A stretch of DNA of 64,000 bases from Oceanobacillus senegalensis (GTDB lineage: Bacteria; Bacillota; Bacilli; Bacillales; Amphibacillaceae): contig NZ_LT839648.1 of assembly GCF_900176885.1 (NCBI RefSeq), positions 895,049 through 959,048 of the forward strand. Direction: 5' to 3'. Below the pieces are notes generated by a model that was not told the origin of the DNA, searched no databases, and saw only the letters and a list, made by a program, of their open reading frames with translations. The translations under genes were made by a program, and so were the position numbers. How positions within the stretch are numbered: the first letter of the stretch is position 1; each line of letters begins with the position of its first letter. Below, one piece after another: positions 50,733 to 61,270 of this stretch.

Positions 50733-51248
50733 GTGAAGTTACTATATAAATTTTCAATTATAACTATATTATTTTTTGTTGTACTAAGTGGTTGTAATAA
50801 CCTGTCAGAAGAGGAGGTTGTTCAAGAAGCTAGGGAAAAGGCCATGTTGACCTTTAAAGATGAAGAAAAAATGGAACCAAATAATGAAATCAATGGTGTC
50901 CCAATTTATATCCCAGATCGTCTAGACATTCAAAGTGGCGATGAGAATAATCTTATTTTGGAAGATGGAGACCAAACCTATATTATTTTCCATAATAAAA
51001 TTGAAAATCAAAAAAGTACATTAAACTATAAATCCGCTCAAACTGATGAAGCCATTCTAATAGAAGCATTTGAAGATGCGGAGAAATTTGGCTATATTCG
51101 TATCCTTCCACCAAATAAAGAGGAAGGATATGAATTACAAGTTGGAGTCGGTGGAACGAAAATAACAACCTACACAACAAAAAGACAAATGATAGAAGAT
51201 GCGAAAGATATGATGAAAACGGCTAAAGGTTTTGCATTAAATAATTAA
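50733..51248 (+). CDS. Predicted lipoprotein of unknown function
   Basis: 171 residues. The N-terminus (VKLLYKFSIITILFFVVLSGC) is a lipoprotein signal with lipobox LSGC; the mature part is acidic and hydrophilic. No domain was recognised. The GTG start at 50733 is used because GGAGG lies nine bases upstream and overlaps the ATG at 50718. It precedes ytpP by 72 bases, possibly in one transcript. Confidence 0.75.
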   Translation: MKLLYKFSIITILFFVVLSGCNNLSEEEVVQEAREKAMLTFKDEEKMEPNNEINGVPIYIPDRLDIQSGDENNLILEDGDQTYIIFHNKIENQKSTLNYKSAQTDEAILIEAFEDAEKFGYIRILPPNKEEGYELQVGVGGTKITTYTTKRQMIEDAKDMMKTAKGFALNN

Positions 51249-51320
51249 TCAGTTCAGTTAATTGAATAAGATGGAAATCAACGATAAGATGTAAATGAAA
51301 TAGATAAGGAGTGGAAAGTA

Positions 51321-51641
51321 ATGAAAGAGTTAGAATCTGTCAATCAATATAATGAATTAATTGCCAAGGATAATGTAATTATGCTATTTTCCGCAGATTG
51401 GTGTGGAGATTGCCGCTTTATTGAACCGGAGTTACCAGAAATTGAAGAAACTTTTCCGACATATACGTTTGTAAAAGTTGATAGGGATAAGTTTATTGAA
51501 ATATGCCAGGAACATGCTATTTTAGGAATACCTAGTTTTCTAGCATATCAAAATGGAAAAGAAGTAGGTCGCTTTGTGAGTAAGGATCGAAAAACGAAAG
51601 AAGAAGTGATTAAATTTATAGAAGATCTACCCTCTATATAA
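51321..51641 (+). CDS. ytpP: Thioredoxin-like protein YtpP
   Basis: 106-residue thioredoxin fold with the active-site pair in WCGDCRF (CGDC rather than CGPC) and the cis-Pro in LGIPSFLAY. YtpP of B. subtilis has the same variant site and has been linked to CoA-thiol redox control. Start behind AAGGAG. First of ytpP-ytpQ-ytpR. Confidence 0.92.
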   Translation: MKELESVNQYNELIAKDNVIMLFSADWCGDCRFIEPELPEIEETFPTYTFVKVDRDKFIEICQEHAILGIPSFLAYQNGKEVGRFVSKDRKTKEEVIKFIEDLPSI

Positions 51642-51680
51642 ATAAAGGAAATGGTAAGTAAAAGAAAGGAGGTTGTATCG

Positions 51681-52487
51681 TTGAAGAAAATGACTAGTTT
51701 ACAGATGAAAAAAAAGCTTGAACAACGATTAAGTAATGATAAATATAAAACTTCTTATAATAGGGACAAGGATACACTTCGAATAGAGTGGAAGGAATCG
51801 AAACAAGGATTAACCATCTCTTTACCCAGTGTTATTGCAAAATATAACGAACGTGGAGAAATGGCTATCGAAGAATTAGAGGACCATATTACAGAAGCTC
51901 TTCGCATTATGAATGAAGATCATCAATTGTCCGGTAAGGAGAAAAATATATATCCTGTTATCCGTTCAACATCTTTTCCAACTGAAACGAAAAAAGGGAA
52001 AAAGCTGATAACAAAGGAACATACAGCTGAAACGAGAATATTCTATGCACTAGATTTGGGTAAATCCTATCAACTGATAGATGAAGGATTATTGGAAAGA
52101 GAAGGTTGGGATAGTGGGCGTTTGGATGAAATTGCAAGTTTCAATGTACGTTCGTTGTCTACAGAGCCAAAAAAGGATACGGTAGCGAAAAATGACTTTT
52201 ATTTTATAGCTACACAAGATGGCTACGATGCTAGCCGTATTTTGAATGATGCATTCTTAGAGGAAATGAGTGCTAACGCTAAAGGAGAACTAGCGCTTGC
52301 TGTCCCACATCAGGATGTCTTAATTATTGCTGATATTCAAAATAAAACTGGATATGATATATTAGCACAGATGACGATGAAATTTTTTGCAGAGGGAAGA
52401 ATTCCAATTACATCATTACCATTGATTTATGAGGATAAGAAATTAGAGCCTATCTTTATTCTTGCAAAAAATCGACCAGAGAAATAG
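51681..52487 (+). CDS. ytpQ: DUF1444 family protein YtpQ
   Basis: 268 residues, as in B. subtilis YtpQ (about 269). No catalytic motif is recognised; the family is conserved in Bacillaceae and always beside ytpP and ytpR. TTG at 51681 is chosen: AAAGGAGG lies eight bases upstream and the N-terminus then reads MKKMTSLQ, like the B. subtilis protein. A longer ATG reading (51651) covers the ribosome site. Confidence 0.85.
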   Translation: MKKMTSLQMKKKLEQRLSNDKYKTSYNRDKDTLRIEWKESKQGLTISLPSVIAKYNERGEMAIEELEDHITEALRIMNEDHQLSGKEKNIYPVIRSTSFPTETKKGKKLITKEHTAETRIFYALDLGKSYQLIDEGLLEREGWDSGRLDEIASFNVRSLSTEPKKDTVAKNDFYFIATQDGYDASRILNDAFLEEMSANAKGELALAVPHQDVLIIADIQNKTGYDILAQMTMKFFAEGRIPITSLPLIYEDKKLEPIFILAKNRPEK

Positions 52488-52504
52488 TAGGAAGGATGAA
52501 CGAA

Positions 52505-53110
52505 ATGGATGTATTTTATAATCCAAATGGAATTGGAGATGTACTAATCCTCCCAATTGACGACGGAAACCGCTATGAAATCAGTCATGAAAAAATTGGG
52601 GATGTAGTAAGGATAGTTGCTAATGATGGGAAAGTATTAGGCTATAATATTTTTCAAGCAGCAAAATATTTTCAAATAAATGAGACCGGTGCAATTAAAT
52701 TAACGGAAGATTTACTTGAGAAAATCAAAAAGCTTTTTACTGAAAATGGAATAAAAGATTCCTTAGATTTTGATTTATCACCTAAGTTTATTGTGGGATA
52801 CGTGGTTGATAAGCAGCCTCATGAAAATGCGGACAAGCTAAGTGTTTGTAAAGTTGATGTCGGGGAAGATAATCCATTGCAAATTGTTTGTGGTGCACCA
52901 AACGTTGATAAAAATCAAAAAGTTGTTGTTGCAAAAGTTGGTGCAACCATGCCAAGTGGTATGAAGATAAAACCTACTGAATTACGTGGGGTACCATCCA
53001 ATGGTATGATTTGCTCACAAAAAGAATTAGGTTTACCGAATGCTCCAAAAGAAAAGGGAATTTATGTATTAGATGAATCTTATCGTGTTGGTGAAGAATT
53101 TCAGTTTTAA
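52505..53110 (+). CDS. ytpR: YtpR-like tRNA-binding domain protein
   Basis: 201 residues, identical in length to B. subtilis YtpR. An N-terminal DUF4479 part (to about 95) is followed by a tRNA-binding EMAP/OB fold resembling the one in PheT ([48 protein letters not shown]). It probably binds tRNA or related RNA. ATG at 52505 gives correct spacing from AGGAAGG. Confidence 0.92.
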   Translation: MDVFYNPNGIGDVLILPIDDGNRYEISHEKIGDVVRIVANDGKVLGYNIFQAAKYFQINETGAIKLTEDLLEKIKKLFTENGIKDSLDFDLSPKFIVGYVVDKQPHENADKLSVCKVDVGEDNPLQIVCGAPNVDKNQKVVVAKVGATMPSGMKIKPTELRGVPSNGMICSQKELGLPNAPKEKGIYVLDESYRVGEEFQF

Positions 53111-53116
53111 TTATAA

Positions 53117-53153
53117 GAACAACCCAAACTTTAGAGTGAGGGTTGTTTTTTTG
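53117..53153 (+). terminator. Terminator after ytpR
   Basis: AACAACCC pairs with GGGTTGTT and is followed by a T run. Confidence 0.92.
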
Positions 53154-53354
53154 TATTTCCACAGTGGTCATAAACGATGTTTCCCAATCAAACTAAGAGA
53201 TTGACAAGAATCTACCAAAAGAGTTTTACCATTAAAATTCACATTTCTAAATGAATACAATTCCCTTACAATTAGTAAATTCTATTTCAATAATAACAAA
53301 TCATGCTACAATAGTAATTACAAAAAATGAAAGAAATGGAAAAGAGTGAGTTTG

Positions 53355-55961
53355 ATGTTGGATAAATGGAAGAATAAAATAAAAAAATTATTTTCCGATG
53401 ATTTGGAGGAAGCCCCACAGGAGAGAAAACCACCAAAAGTGGAAAAGAAAAAGCAGAGTTTAGAAGCGAAAGTTACGTACCAATATCCAAAACAAAGGCC
53501 TTTTCGCTTTCCTGTAATCCCAGATGAACCAACTCAGTATAATCAAAAAGGTAGAGGTAAAGGAAAACGTAAAGATGAACATAAACCACCTCATAATGAA
53601 TCTAGTAATAATGAAAGTTTAAAGGCTAAGCCCGAGAAAAAGAAGAAGGAAGAACGTCAAGAAGAAAAAGTTTCAACAAGTAAAGGGGTTCCATCAGCTG
53701 ATAAGAAAAAAATATATAAACAATCGGACGAGCCTTTCAGAGTATCCGAAGTACCATCTCCTATTTTTGGATTTCAAAAAAGGGATAAGCAAGAAGAAAA
53801 AAACAAAAGTATGCCAGCGGTAGATGACAGCAATAAGGATTATAATAATAAAAAGGAAACATCATATGAGACTAACCATGAACATAGAGTTGAATTGGAA
53901 TCTTATAATGAAATCGCAAATACGGTGGAAATAGAAGAAGTCGAAGAATCCTCCCTTAATCAAGTAGAATTGGGTTCAACAGAAACAGAAGAGGATTTGA
54001 TTCAGAAACATGTAACTGAAATGGAACCAGAGAATGTACATAGAAATGATGTAATGAACGAATTTGAGAACGAAGATAAAGAAACTTCTAATTTAGAACC
54101 AAAAGAAAGTGAACTGGAAGGAAATAGTAATGATGTAGACCCAGCCCAACAATTAGAAGAAGAATTGTCAATGCCAGAACAACAAGTGAATGAGAATGAG
54201 GATAAACACGAAATACTAACAGAAGAGGAAATGGAATTAAAGAGTGAACAAAAGGAAAATAATGCAGAAAATCAAGACGGGAGAAAGGAAGAACCTACAC
54301 AGAAAAACAAAACACAAAAAGAAACCTTATCAGAAAATAAAGAAGAAAAACCATACGTTTTCCCATTCAATGTCATTATGACACCAAGTGATAAAAGGAA
54401 TTTACAAAGGCGAAAAAAGGAAAATCAAATTCAAAAAAAGCAAACTATAAAAGATACATCAGATAATAAAACAACAGATGCGGTTGATGAGGTTAAAGAA
54501 ACTCAAGGAAACGAAATCAGTTCAGAAACATCTGAGGTGCTTGAAGACGTTGAAAGAAAGGATATCTATATCCCATATCACCTGTTAGATGATCCATCGC
54601 CAATAAATAATGATGATCGTAAATGGGTGGAAGAGCAACAGGCTCTGCTTGAGCAAACACTGAAGTATTTTAAAGTTAGGGCGGAGGTTGTAAAGGCAAC
54701 AAAAGGTCCTTCTGTTACTCGTTTTGAGGTTCATCCAGAACTTGGGGTAAAGGTTAGTAAAATAAAAAACCTTAGTGATGACTTGAAATTAAACATGGCA
54801 GCCAAAGATATTCGCATTGAAGCACCAATTCCAGGGAAAAATACGGTTGGGATTGAAATACCGAACGAAAAAGCTCAAACAGTAGGCCTTCAGGAAATCT
54901 TTGAAACAGAAGCGTTTAAAGAAAATGAATCACCGTTAACCATTGCTCTGGGTTTAAGTATCGAAGGAGAACCGAAAATTACGAACATCCAAAAAATGCC
55001 ACATGGTTTAATAGCTGGAGCTACAGGATCAGGTAAAAGTGTATGTATAAACACCATGCTTGTAAGCTTGCTTTATAAAGCCCATCATGATGATGTTAAA
55101 ATTTTATTAATTGATCCAAAAATGGTTGAACTAGCGCCTTATAATGGAATTCCGCACTTGGTGGCACCGGTAATTACAGATGTGAAGGCGGCAACTCAAA
55201 GTTTGAAATGGGCTGTTAATGAGATGGAGGATCGTTATGAGAGGTTTGTTCAGGAAGGTGTTCGAAATATAGAGGGCTATAATAAAAAAGTGAAGCAACA
55301 AGGTCACTTTAGTAAAAAAATGCCATTTATCGTTATTGTAATCGATGAATTAGCAGATCTAATGATGACGTCACCACAGGATGTAGAGGATTCTATTAGT
55401 AGAATTGCTCAAAAAGCGAGAGCATGTGGAATTCATTTAATCTTGGCAACCCAACGACCTTCTGTTGATGTAATAACAGGATTAATAAAGGCCAACATAC
55501 CGACTCGAATTGCCTTTAGTGTATCCTCGCAAGTAGATTCAAGAACCATTATTGATACTAGTGGTGCTGAAAAGCTTCTAGGAAAAGGGGATATGTTATT
55601 CGTAGAGAATGGGGCAGGCAAAAGTATTCGACTCCAAGGACCTTTTGTTTCAGATGATGAAATTGAACGAATCACAAATTATGCTAGAAGCATTGCAGAA
55701 CCAGATTATTTATTTGAGCAAGAGGAATTACTGGAACAGGTCCACATAGATGAAGAAGAGGATGAATTATTACAGGAAGTAATTGAATTTGTAGTAAGTC
55801 AAAATTCTGCTAGCACTTCTATGATTCAAAGACGTTTCAAAATTGGATACAATAGGGCAGCTCGATTAATGGATACACTCGAATATAGGGGAATTATTTC
55901 GGGTCAAAATGGGAGCAAACCAAGAGACGTACTAATAAGCCAAAAACAGGAAGATTTGTAA
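53355..55961 (+). CDS. sftA: DNA translocase SftA (FtsK/SpoIIIE family)
   Basis: 868-residue motor protein that clears chromosomal DNA from the division septum. Unlike SpoIIIE it has no membrane helices: residues 1-400 are a very Glu/Lys/Asn-rich, low-complexity linker. The FtsK motor begins about residue 410, with Walker A GATGSGKS, LLIDPKMVEL, IVIDELADLMM (Walker B) and ATQRPSVDVITG. The C-terminal gamma domain (about 810-868, RRFKIGYNRAARLMDTLE) reads DNA polarity sequences. It occupies the ytpS position before murC. The start ATG at 53355 is preferred; a GTG nine bases earlier is possible. Confidence 0.95.
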   Translation: MLDKWKNKIKKLFSDDLEEAPQERKPPKVEKKKQSLEAKVTYQYPKQRPFRFPVIPDEPTQYNQKGRGKGKRKDEHKPPHNESSNNESLKAKPEKKKKEERQEEKVSTSKGVPSADKKKIYKQSDEPFRVSEVPSPIFGFQKRDKQEEKNKSMPAVDDSNKDYNNKKETSYETNHEHRVELESYNEIANTVEIEEVEESSLNQVELGSTETEEDLIQKHVTEMEPENVHRNDVMNEFENEDKETSNLEPKESELEGNSNDVDPAQQLEEELSMPEQQVNENEDKHEILTEEEMELKSEQKENNAENQDGRKEEPTQKNKTQKETLSENKEEKPYVFPFNVIMTPSDKRNLQRRKKENQIQKKQTIKDTSDNKTTDAVDEVKETQGNEISSETSEVLEDVERKDIYIPYHLLDDPSPINNDDRKWVEEQQALLEQTLKYFKVRAEVVKATKGPSVTRFEVHPELGVKVSKIKNLSDDLKLNMAAKDIRIEAPIPGKNTVGIEIPNEKAQTVGLQEIFETEAFKENESPLTIALGLSIEGEPKITNIQKMPHGLIAGATGSGKSVCINTMLVSLLYKAHHDDVKILLIDPKMVELAPYNGIPHLVAPVITDVKAATQSLKWAVNEMEDRYERFVQEGVRNIEGYNKKVKQQGHFSKKMPFIVIVIDELADLMMTSPQDVEDSISRIAQKARACGIHLILATQRPSVDVITGLIKANIPTRIAFSVSSQVDSRTIIDTSGAEKLLGKGDMLFVENGAGKSIRLQGPFVSDDEIERITNYARSIAEPDYLFEQEELLEQVHIDEEEDELLQEVIEFVVSQNSASTSMIQRRFKIGYNRAARLMDTLEYRGIISGQNGSKPRDVLISQKQEDL

Positions 55962-56027
55962 GACATATGTTAATATAAAAAAATCGATATAGTGCAATAC
56001 TTCACAGTCAAAGGAGTAACATAAAAA

Positions 56028-57143
56028 ATGAAAGAAATCACATTAAAGCTGAATGGTGAAATTAAAAGATTAACCAATAGAACATTTAAGTTTGATGAAC
56101 GTATTAAGGAAGGATGGTTTTCAGCTGTCTATTTTTTGAAAACCAAGAAAATCGTAGAAGCAAAAGTACCAAATAACTATGTAACAATGCAGTTTTTTCA
56201 AAAGGACAATGCTGTACTTTGTGGTACGGATGAAGCTATAGCTTTAGTTCATACGTTTGCAGACAATCCAGAGAAATTAGAAATCCATTCATTAAAAGAT
56301 GGTGACAAAATTGAACCTTTTGAGACGGTTCTTACCGTTTCAGGTTCCTATCAGGATTTTGGTTATTTAGAAGGAATTATTGATGGGATACTTGCAAGAA
56401 GAACATCCGTTGCAACGAATGTATACAATGTTGTAAAAGCCGCACAGTCTTCCGGTAAGCAAAAACCAGTTATTTTTATGGGAGATCGAGATGATCATTA
56501 TACCACTCAAGCTGGAGATGGGTATGCAGCATATATTGGAGGATCAACAGCTCAAGCTACACATGCCATGAATGAATGGTGGGGAAGAGAGGGAATGGGT
56601 ACAATGCCACATGCTTTAATTCAAATGTTTCGTGGTGATGTGGTGGCAGCTACAAAGGCATATCATGAAATTTATCCTGAGGATGAACTGGCAGCACTTG
56701 TTGATTATAATAATGATGTTATTACCGATTCCTTAAAAGTTGCCAGAGAATTTGGTGATCAATTAGTTTCAGTAAGGCTTGATACCTCAAGGACTTTGGT
56801 TGACAAGTACTTTCTTAGAAATCACCATCTCATGGGTTCGTTTGATCCTAGAGGTGTAAACCCTGAATTAATTTTTGCGCTTAGAAAAGCATTGGATGAA
56901 GAAGGATTTCATCATGTGAAGATTATGGTATCCGGTGGTTTTAATGAAGAGCGTATTCTAAAATTCGAATCAAAGGGAGTTCCAGTAGATATGTATGGTG
57001 TAGGCAGGAGTCTACTAGAACGGAATATTGGATTTACGGGAGACAACGTTTTATTAAATGGGGAACCGGAAGCAAAAGAAGGACGCAGATATCGACCAAA
57101 TCCTCGACTGGAAAAAGTGGAATATTTTAATGTAAATGAATAA
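56028..57143 (+). CDS. pncB: Nicotinate phosphoribosyltransferase
   Basis: 371-residue enzyme of the NAD salvage pathway joining nicotinate and PRPP. The N-terminal QPRTase-like domain (residues 1-115) is followed by the barrel; the active-site His is likely in FMGDRDDHYTTQ or THAMNEWWG, and VSVRLDTSR and VSGGFNEERI are phosphate-site motifs. It is of the shorter bacterial type (about 370), not the 490-residue YueK form. It lies between sftA and murC, where B. subtilis has no such gene as I recall it, so it was inserted or moved here. AAAGGAG precedes ATG. Confidence 0.88.
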   Translation: MKEITLKLNGEIKRLTNRTFKFDERIKEGWFSAVYFLKTKKIVEAKVPNNYVTMQFFQKDNAVLCGTDEAIALVHTFADNPEKLEIHSLKDGDKIEPFETVLTVSGSYQDFGYLEGIIDGILARRTSVATNVYNVVKAAQSSGKQKPVIFMGDRDDHYTTQAGDGYAAYIGGSTAQATHAMNEWWGREGMGTMPHALIQMFRGDVVAATKAYHEIYPEDELAALVDYNNDVITDSLKVAREFGDQLVSVRLDTSRTLVDKYFLRNHHLMGSFDPRGVNPELIFALRKALDEEGFHHVKIMVSGGFNEERILKFESKGVPVDMYGVGRSLLERNIGFTGDNVLLNGEPEAKEGRRYRPNPRLEKVEYFNVNE

Positions 57144-57259
57144 GTTAATACAGAGATATAAAAGATTATTTTATTATGATTTAATTTTTGATATAATATA
57201 TCAGGATTACAAGCATTTTCAGGATGAATTATTTGATGAACATGATGGAGGTTCGTTTT

Positions 57260-58570
57260 ATGACAACTTACCATTTTATTGGTATTAAGGGGACGGGAAT
57301 GAGTGCTCTCGCACAAATACTTCATGATTCTGGTGAAATTGTGCAAGGGTCTGATGTTGATAAACGATTCTTTACACAGGAAGCTTTAGAACATAAAAAC
57401 ATTCCAATCTATCCCTTTTCAGAAAGTAATATTAAAGAAGAATATACAATTATTGCGGGAAATGCTTTCCCAGATAATCATATTGAGATTGAAGAAGCTA
57501 AACGGTTAGGATGTGCTTTTTATCGTTATCATGAATTTTTAGGAGAGTGGCTGAAGCAATATACCAGTATTGCTGTAACAGGAGCTCATGGGAAAACGTC
57601 TACTACAGGTCTATTAGCTCATGTTTTGAATGAGTCGTATCCCATATCTTATCTAATCGGTGATGGAACTGGAAAAGGGCATGTAGATAGTGAATATTTT
57701 GTTTTTGAAGCATGTGAATATAGAAGGCACTTTTTAAGTTACGAGCCGGATTACGCAATAATGACGAATATAGATTTCGACCATCCGGACTATTTTACAA
57801 GTATTGAAGATGTATTTGACGCCTTCCAATCGATGGCCGACCTTGTCAAAAAAGGTATCATAGCCTGTGGTGATGATGAACAATTACAGCAAATTACAGC
57901 GAAAGTTCCCGTTGTTTACTATGGATTCGGCGATACTAATGATTTCCAAGCTCAAAATATTCATGAGACGGAAGAAGGGACTACTTTTGATGTTTTTGTA
58001 AGAAATACCTACTATGATACATTTACCATCCCGATGTTTGGAGATCATAATGTTTTAAATGCACTGGCTGTTATTGCAATTTGTCATTATGAGGATGTAA
58101 AAGCGGAGAAAATTAAAAAAATGTCCATTTTCCAAGGGGTAAAGCGTAGATTTACTGAAAAGAAAGTAGGAAGTCAAGTATTGATAGATGATTATGCTCA
58201 TCATCCAAGAGAGATTATGGCAACTATCGAATCAGCTAGAAAAAAATATCCAAAAAAACAAATTATAGCCATTTTTCAGCCACATACTTTTACAAGAACG
58301 AAAACTTTTCTGCAAGAGTTTGCCGATAGTTTAAGTGGTGCGGATTTTGTTTATTTGTGTGATATTTTTGGGTCTGCAAGAGAAGAGTCAGGGAAATTAA
58401 CAATAAACGATTTAAAAAAACGAATTGAAAAAAGTGAAGTACTGGCATTGGATCATACGAAAGTACTTGCAAACTATAGTGACAGTGTTTTAATTTTCAT
58501 GGGTGCAGGTGATATTCAAAAATTCCAGGATGCTTATGAAAATACATTAGATAATACAATTCAGCAGTAA
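57260..58570 (+). CDS. murC: UDP-N-acetylmuramate--L-alanine ligase
   Basis: 436 residues (B. subtilis MurC about 432). It adds L-Ala to UDP-MurNAc, the first amino-acid step of wall precursor synthesis. [17 protein letters not shown] is the UDP-binding Rossmann start, [12 protein letters not shown] the ATP loop, ACEYRRHF and DFDHPDYF the central part and [10 protein letters not shown] the C-terminal domain start. Start 57260 follows GGAGG by eight bases; longer readings lack ribosome sites. Confidence 0.96.
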   Translation: MTTYHFIGIKGTGMSALAQILHDSGEIVQGSDVDKRFFTQEALEHKNIPIYPFSESNIKEEYTIIAGNAFPDNHIEIEEAKRLGCAFYRYHEFLGEWLKQYTSIAVTGAHGKTSTTGLLAHVLNESYPISYLIGDGTGKGHVDSEYFVFEACEYRRHFLSYEPDYAIMTNIDFDHPDYFTSIEDVFDAFQSMADLVKKGIIACGDDEQLQQITAKVPVVYYGFGDTNDFQAQNIHETEEGTTFDVFVRNTYYDTFTIPMFGDHNVLNALAVIAICHYEDVKAEKIKKMSIFQGVKRRFTEKKVGSQVLIDDYAHHPREIMATIESARKKYPKKQIIAIFQPHTFTRTKTFLQEFADSLSGADFVYLCDIFGSAREESGKLTINDLKKRIEKSEVLALDHTKVLANYSDSVLIFMGAGDIQKFQDAYENTLDNTIQQ

Positions 58571-58597
58571 GAAATTTATTTAAATGATGGAAGATAG

Positions 58598-58628
58598 AGT
58601 CTGAAAGTTATTTCAGGCTTTTTATTTT
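58598..58628 (+). terminator. Terminator after murC
   Basis: AGTCTGAAA pairs with TTTCAGGCT around four bases; the tail is TTTTATTTT. Confidence 0.88.
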
Positions 58629-58830
58629 GTAATTGAAAAGTAGCGTTCAGAGCGTTCCAATTTTCGTCTATACGGTGATTGTCTACGCTTTTGATTTTAA
58701 CTATTTTTTCCTTCTTTTTATCGAAAATACAACTTTTCTTGATTTTCATAAAAGGAATTTCGGTGTTCACTGTCGAAATTATTAGGAGAAAGGGATATAC
58801 TAAATATGCTTATTAATTATTTTTACATAG

Positions 58831-58855
58831 GTTTAGGCATTTATGATTAGGGAAT
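58831..58855 (+). promoter_or_regulatory. Sigma-B-type promoter for ytxG-ytxH
   Basis: GTTTAG (58831-58836), 13-bp spacer, GGGAAT (58850-58855) fits the general-stress consensus GTTTAA-N13-15-GGGWAW with one mismatch. It is 85 bp ahead of ytxG. The B. subtilis ytxGHJ operon is sigma-B dependent. The 369-base gap after murC holds only this and the murC terminator. Confidence 0.75.
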
Positions 58856-58939
58856 GAATAATGATATCTGCTATAAAATATTTCTTGATTGTCTATTCAT
58901 GTAAAAATGTTATACACATACACAAGGAGCTGACATAAT

Positions 58940-59356
58940 ATGGAATTCTTATTGTACATTTCTGCTTTTATTGCTGCTATCGCTTTTGTCATACTAGTTA
59001 TTTATGTTGTTGGTGCAATAAAAGCAACCAAACAGACTTTAAATGATGTTTCTGAAACGATGCAGGGGATTGAAAAGCAAATAGAGGGTGTTACCACAGA
59101 GACAACACAGTTGTTAAATAAAACAAATAAATTAGCAGATGACATGGGCCAAAAAACTACTAAATTAGACTCATTATTTGAAGGTGCAAAAGGAGTTGGA
59201 GACACTCTAAAAGATTTTAATCAATCATTATCAAAATTATCTAGCAGTATTTCCTCAGCATCAAAAGTAGATAGTGAAAAAACTGCTCAAGCAGTGAAAT
59301 GGGGAGCTGCCATTGTAGATTTTGTTAATGGTAGAAAAAATAATAAAAATAAATAG
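58940..59356 (+). CDS. ytxG: General stress protein YtxG (DUF948)
   Basis: 138 residues: one N-terminal membrane helix (residues 3-26) and a cytoplasmic or extracellular helical tail with heptad-like repeats of Thr/Lys/Asp (DUF948). Role unknown; induced by general stress in B. subtilis. Weakly basic C-terminus GRKNNKNK. Precedes ytxH by 11 bases. ACAAGGAG site. Confidence 0.9.
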   Translation: MEFLLYISAFIAAIAFVILVIYVVGAIKATKQTLNDVSETMQGIEKQIEGVTTETTQLLNKTNKLADDMGQKTTKLDSLFEGAKGVGDTLKDFNQSLSKLSSSISSASKVDSEKTAQAVKWGAAIVDFVNGRKNNKNK

Positions 59357-59367
59357 GAGGTATATGG

Positions 59368-59775
59368 ATGAGTGAAAGTAATATAGACACAAAGGATTTT
59401 GTTATTGGAACATTAGTAGGTACAATTGTCGGTGCTTCTGTAGCCTTAATATTTGCACCAAAATCCGGAAAAGAACTTCGTGGGGATATTAATCAAGGTG
59501 CTATTCAAGTGAAAGACCGTGCAGGTGATTGGAAAGAAATTGCACAGGAAAAAGGCACTAACTGGAAGGAAAAAGCATTTACAACTAGTGCAGACTTCAA
59601 ACAACGTGCGATGGATACATCATCAAAAATAACAAAGAATGTTTCGCAAAAAACGCAAAACATTACTAAAAATTTATCAACTAAATTGAGTGATGAACAA
59701 AATGATGCTAATGCAACCATAGAAAATGTTGCTGAAACAGAAGAAGAAAAACAAGTAACGGAAGAAGCAAAATAA
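59368..59775 (+). CDS. ytxH: General stress protein YtxH
   Basis: 135 residues with a Gly-rich membrane helix (FVIGTLVGTIVGASVALIFAPKSGKELR, the YtxH signature) and a long hydrophilic, helical, Lys/Thr-rich tail. It belongs to the ytxGHJ group of general stress proteins. The third member, ytxJ, is missing: the operon ends at a terminator directly after this gene. Ribosome site AGGAGG. Confidence 0.9.
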   Translation: MSESNIDTKDFVIGTLVGTIVGASVALIFAPKSGKELRGDINQGAIQVKDRAGDWKEIAQEKGTNWKEKAFTTSADFKQRAMDTSSKITKNVSQKTQNITKNLSTKLSDEQNDANATIENVAETEEEKQVTEEAK

Positions 59776-59778
59776 GGA

Positions 59779-59813
59779 AAAAAACTACAGTTAATGACGC
59801 TGTAGTTTTTTTG
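59779..59813 (+). terminator. Terminator after ytxH
   Basis: AAAAACTACAG pairs with CTGTAGTTTTT around nine bases, followed by more T. Confidence 0.92.
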
Positions 59814-59994
59814 TGTGATAAACTTTATTATAGCCGTTTGAAAGATTGCTTATTAATGGAAATAACATAGATTATTTCTTACATAAAACATAAATCTACA
59901 AATATAGTAAAACAACTGGTGACAAATGAGCAGATTTTAGCTATAATTGTCACTAATTATTAAAATCTTAATTATTTCTACAGGGGGACTAATA

Positions 59995-61071
59995 ATGACA
60001 AATGAATTCGAACAATTAAGAAACCAGTTGGATGATGTAAATTTAGAAATACTGCAGTTAATTAATCAACGTGCAGCTTTGGTTCAACAAATTGGCCAGG
60101 TTAAAACAAAACAAAGTATAAGAAAAGAATTTGACCCTGTAAGAGAACGTGAAATGCTGGATTTAATCACATCCAAAAATACGGGACCATTTGAAAATTC
60201 TACAATTGAGCATATCTTTAAGGAAATCTTTAAAGCCGGCTTAGAATTACAGGAGGATGATCACCGTAAAGCATTACTAGTATCACGTAAAAAGAAACCA
60301 GAAAATACGGTTATCGATATTAAGGGTGTAAAAATTGGTAATGGTAATACCAACCATGTTTTCGGTCCATGTGCAGTTGAAAGCTATGAGCAAGTAGCAC
60401 AAGTAGCAGAAGTTGTAAAAAGTAAAGGACTAAAACTTCTACGAGGTGGTGCATTTAAACCAAGAACTTCTCCGTATGATTTCCAAGGTCTTGGACTAGA
60501 GGGATTGCAAATTCTTAAAGAAATAGCAGATAAGTATGATTTAGCAGTTATAAGTGAGATAGTTACTCCTACAGACTTAGAAAAAGCTGTTGACTACATT
60601 GATGTCATTCAAATTGGTGCAAGAAACATGCAGAACTTTGAATTGCTAAAAGCAGCTGGAGAAGTAAATAAACCAGTACTATTAAAACGTGGTCTATCTG
60701 CTACGATTTCAGAATTTATCAATGCTGCTGAATATATTATTTCTAAAGGTAACGGCAATATTATCTTATGTGAACGTGGAATACGTACTTATGAAAAAGC
60801 AACACGTAATACATTGGATATTTCTGCTGTTCCTATTTTAAAACAAGAAACACACTTACCAGTAATGGTTGATGTCACACATTCAACCGGTAGACGTGAT
60901 TTACTTCTTCCTACTGCAAAAGCTGCCCTTGCAATTGGAGCAGACGGTATTATGGCGGAAGTACATCCAGACCCATCTGTTGCGCTTTCTGACTCTGCTC
61001 AGCAAATGGATATTCCAACTTTCGATAAGTTTTATGAAGAATTAACAGATTTAGAGAATCGTCTAAAATAA
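59995..61071 (+). CDS. aroA: Bifunctional chorismate mutase/DAHP synthase
   Basis: 358 residues, the same as B. subtilis AroA(G). The N-terminal AroQ chorismate mutase (residues 1-90; [28 protein letters not shown]) is fused to a type I-beta DAHP synthase (about 110-358; [47 protein letters not shown] metal His). It starts the shikimate pathway and is feedback-regulated through the mutase domain by chorismate/prephenate. ATG at 59995 follows AGGGGG; a longer reading has no ribosome site. It precedes ccpA as in other Bacillaceae. Confidence 0.96.
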   Translation: MTNEFEQLRNQLDDVNLEILQLINQRAALVQQIGQVKTKQSIRKEFDPVREREMLDLITSKNTGPFENSTIEHIFKEIFKAGLELQEDDHRKALLVSRKKKPENTVIDIKGVKIGNGNTNHVFGPCAVESYEQVAQVAEVVKSKGLKLLRGGAFKPRTSPYDFQGLGLEGLQILKEIADKYDLAVISEIVTPTDLEKAVDYIDVIQIGARNMQNFELLKAAGEVNKPVLLKRGLSATISEFINAAEYIISKGNGNIILCERGIRTYEKATRNTLDISAVPILKQETHLPVMVDVTHSTGRRDLLLPTAKAALAIGADGIMAEVHPDPSVALSDSAQQMDIPTFDKFYEELTDLENRLK

Positions 61072-61082
61072 TTTAGTTTCTA

Positions 61083-61113
61083 AAAAGACTAGCCATTAAC
61101 GGTTAGTCTTTTT
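61083..61113 (+). terminator. Terminator between aroA and ccpA
   Basis: AAAAAGACTAGCC pairs with GGTTAGTCTTTTT around six bases. Confidence 0.9.
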
Positions 61114-61270
61114 ACAATTTAGGGAAAATATAAAGGAACAAAAGAAGAATTTTCTTTTTTCCACCTATCGAATCTGGTTTTGAACTGATAAATATTTTGT
61201 AATTTTTTTCATGATAGAGTATGATATAAACAACAGTAGTGCTTTTTGAAAATTAGGAGGTAACATAATA

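Noticed and set aside
58576-58770. 64-codon minus-strand frame after murC
   Set aside because: It covers the murC terminator and has no ribosome site.
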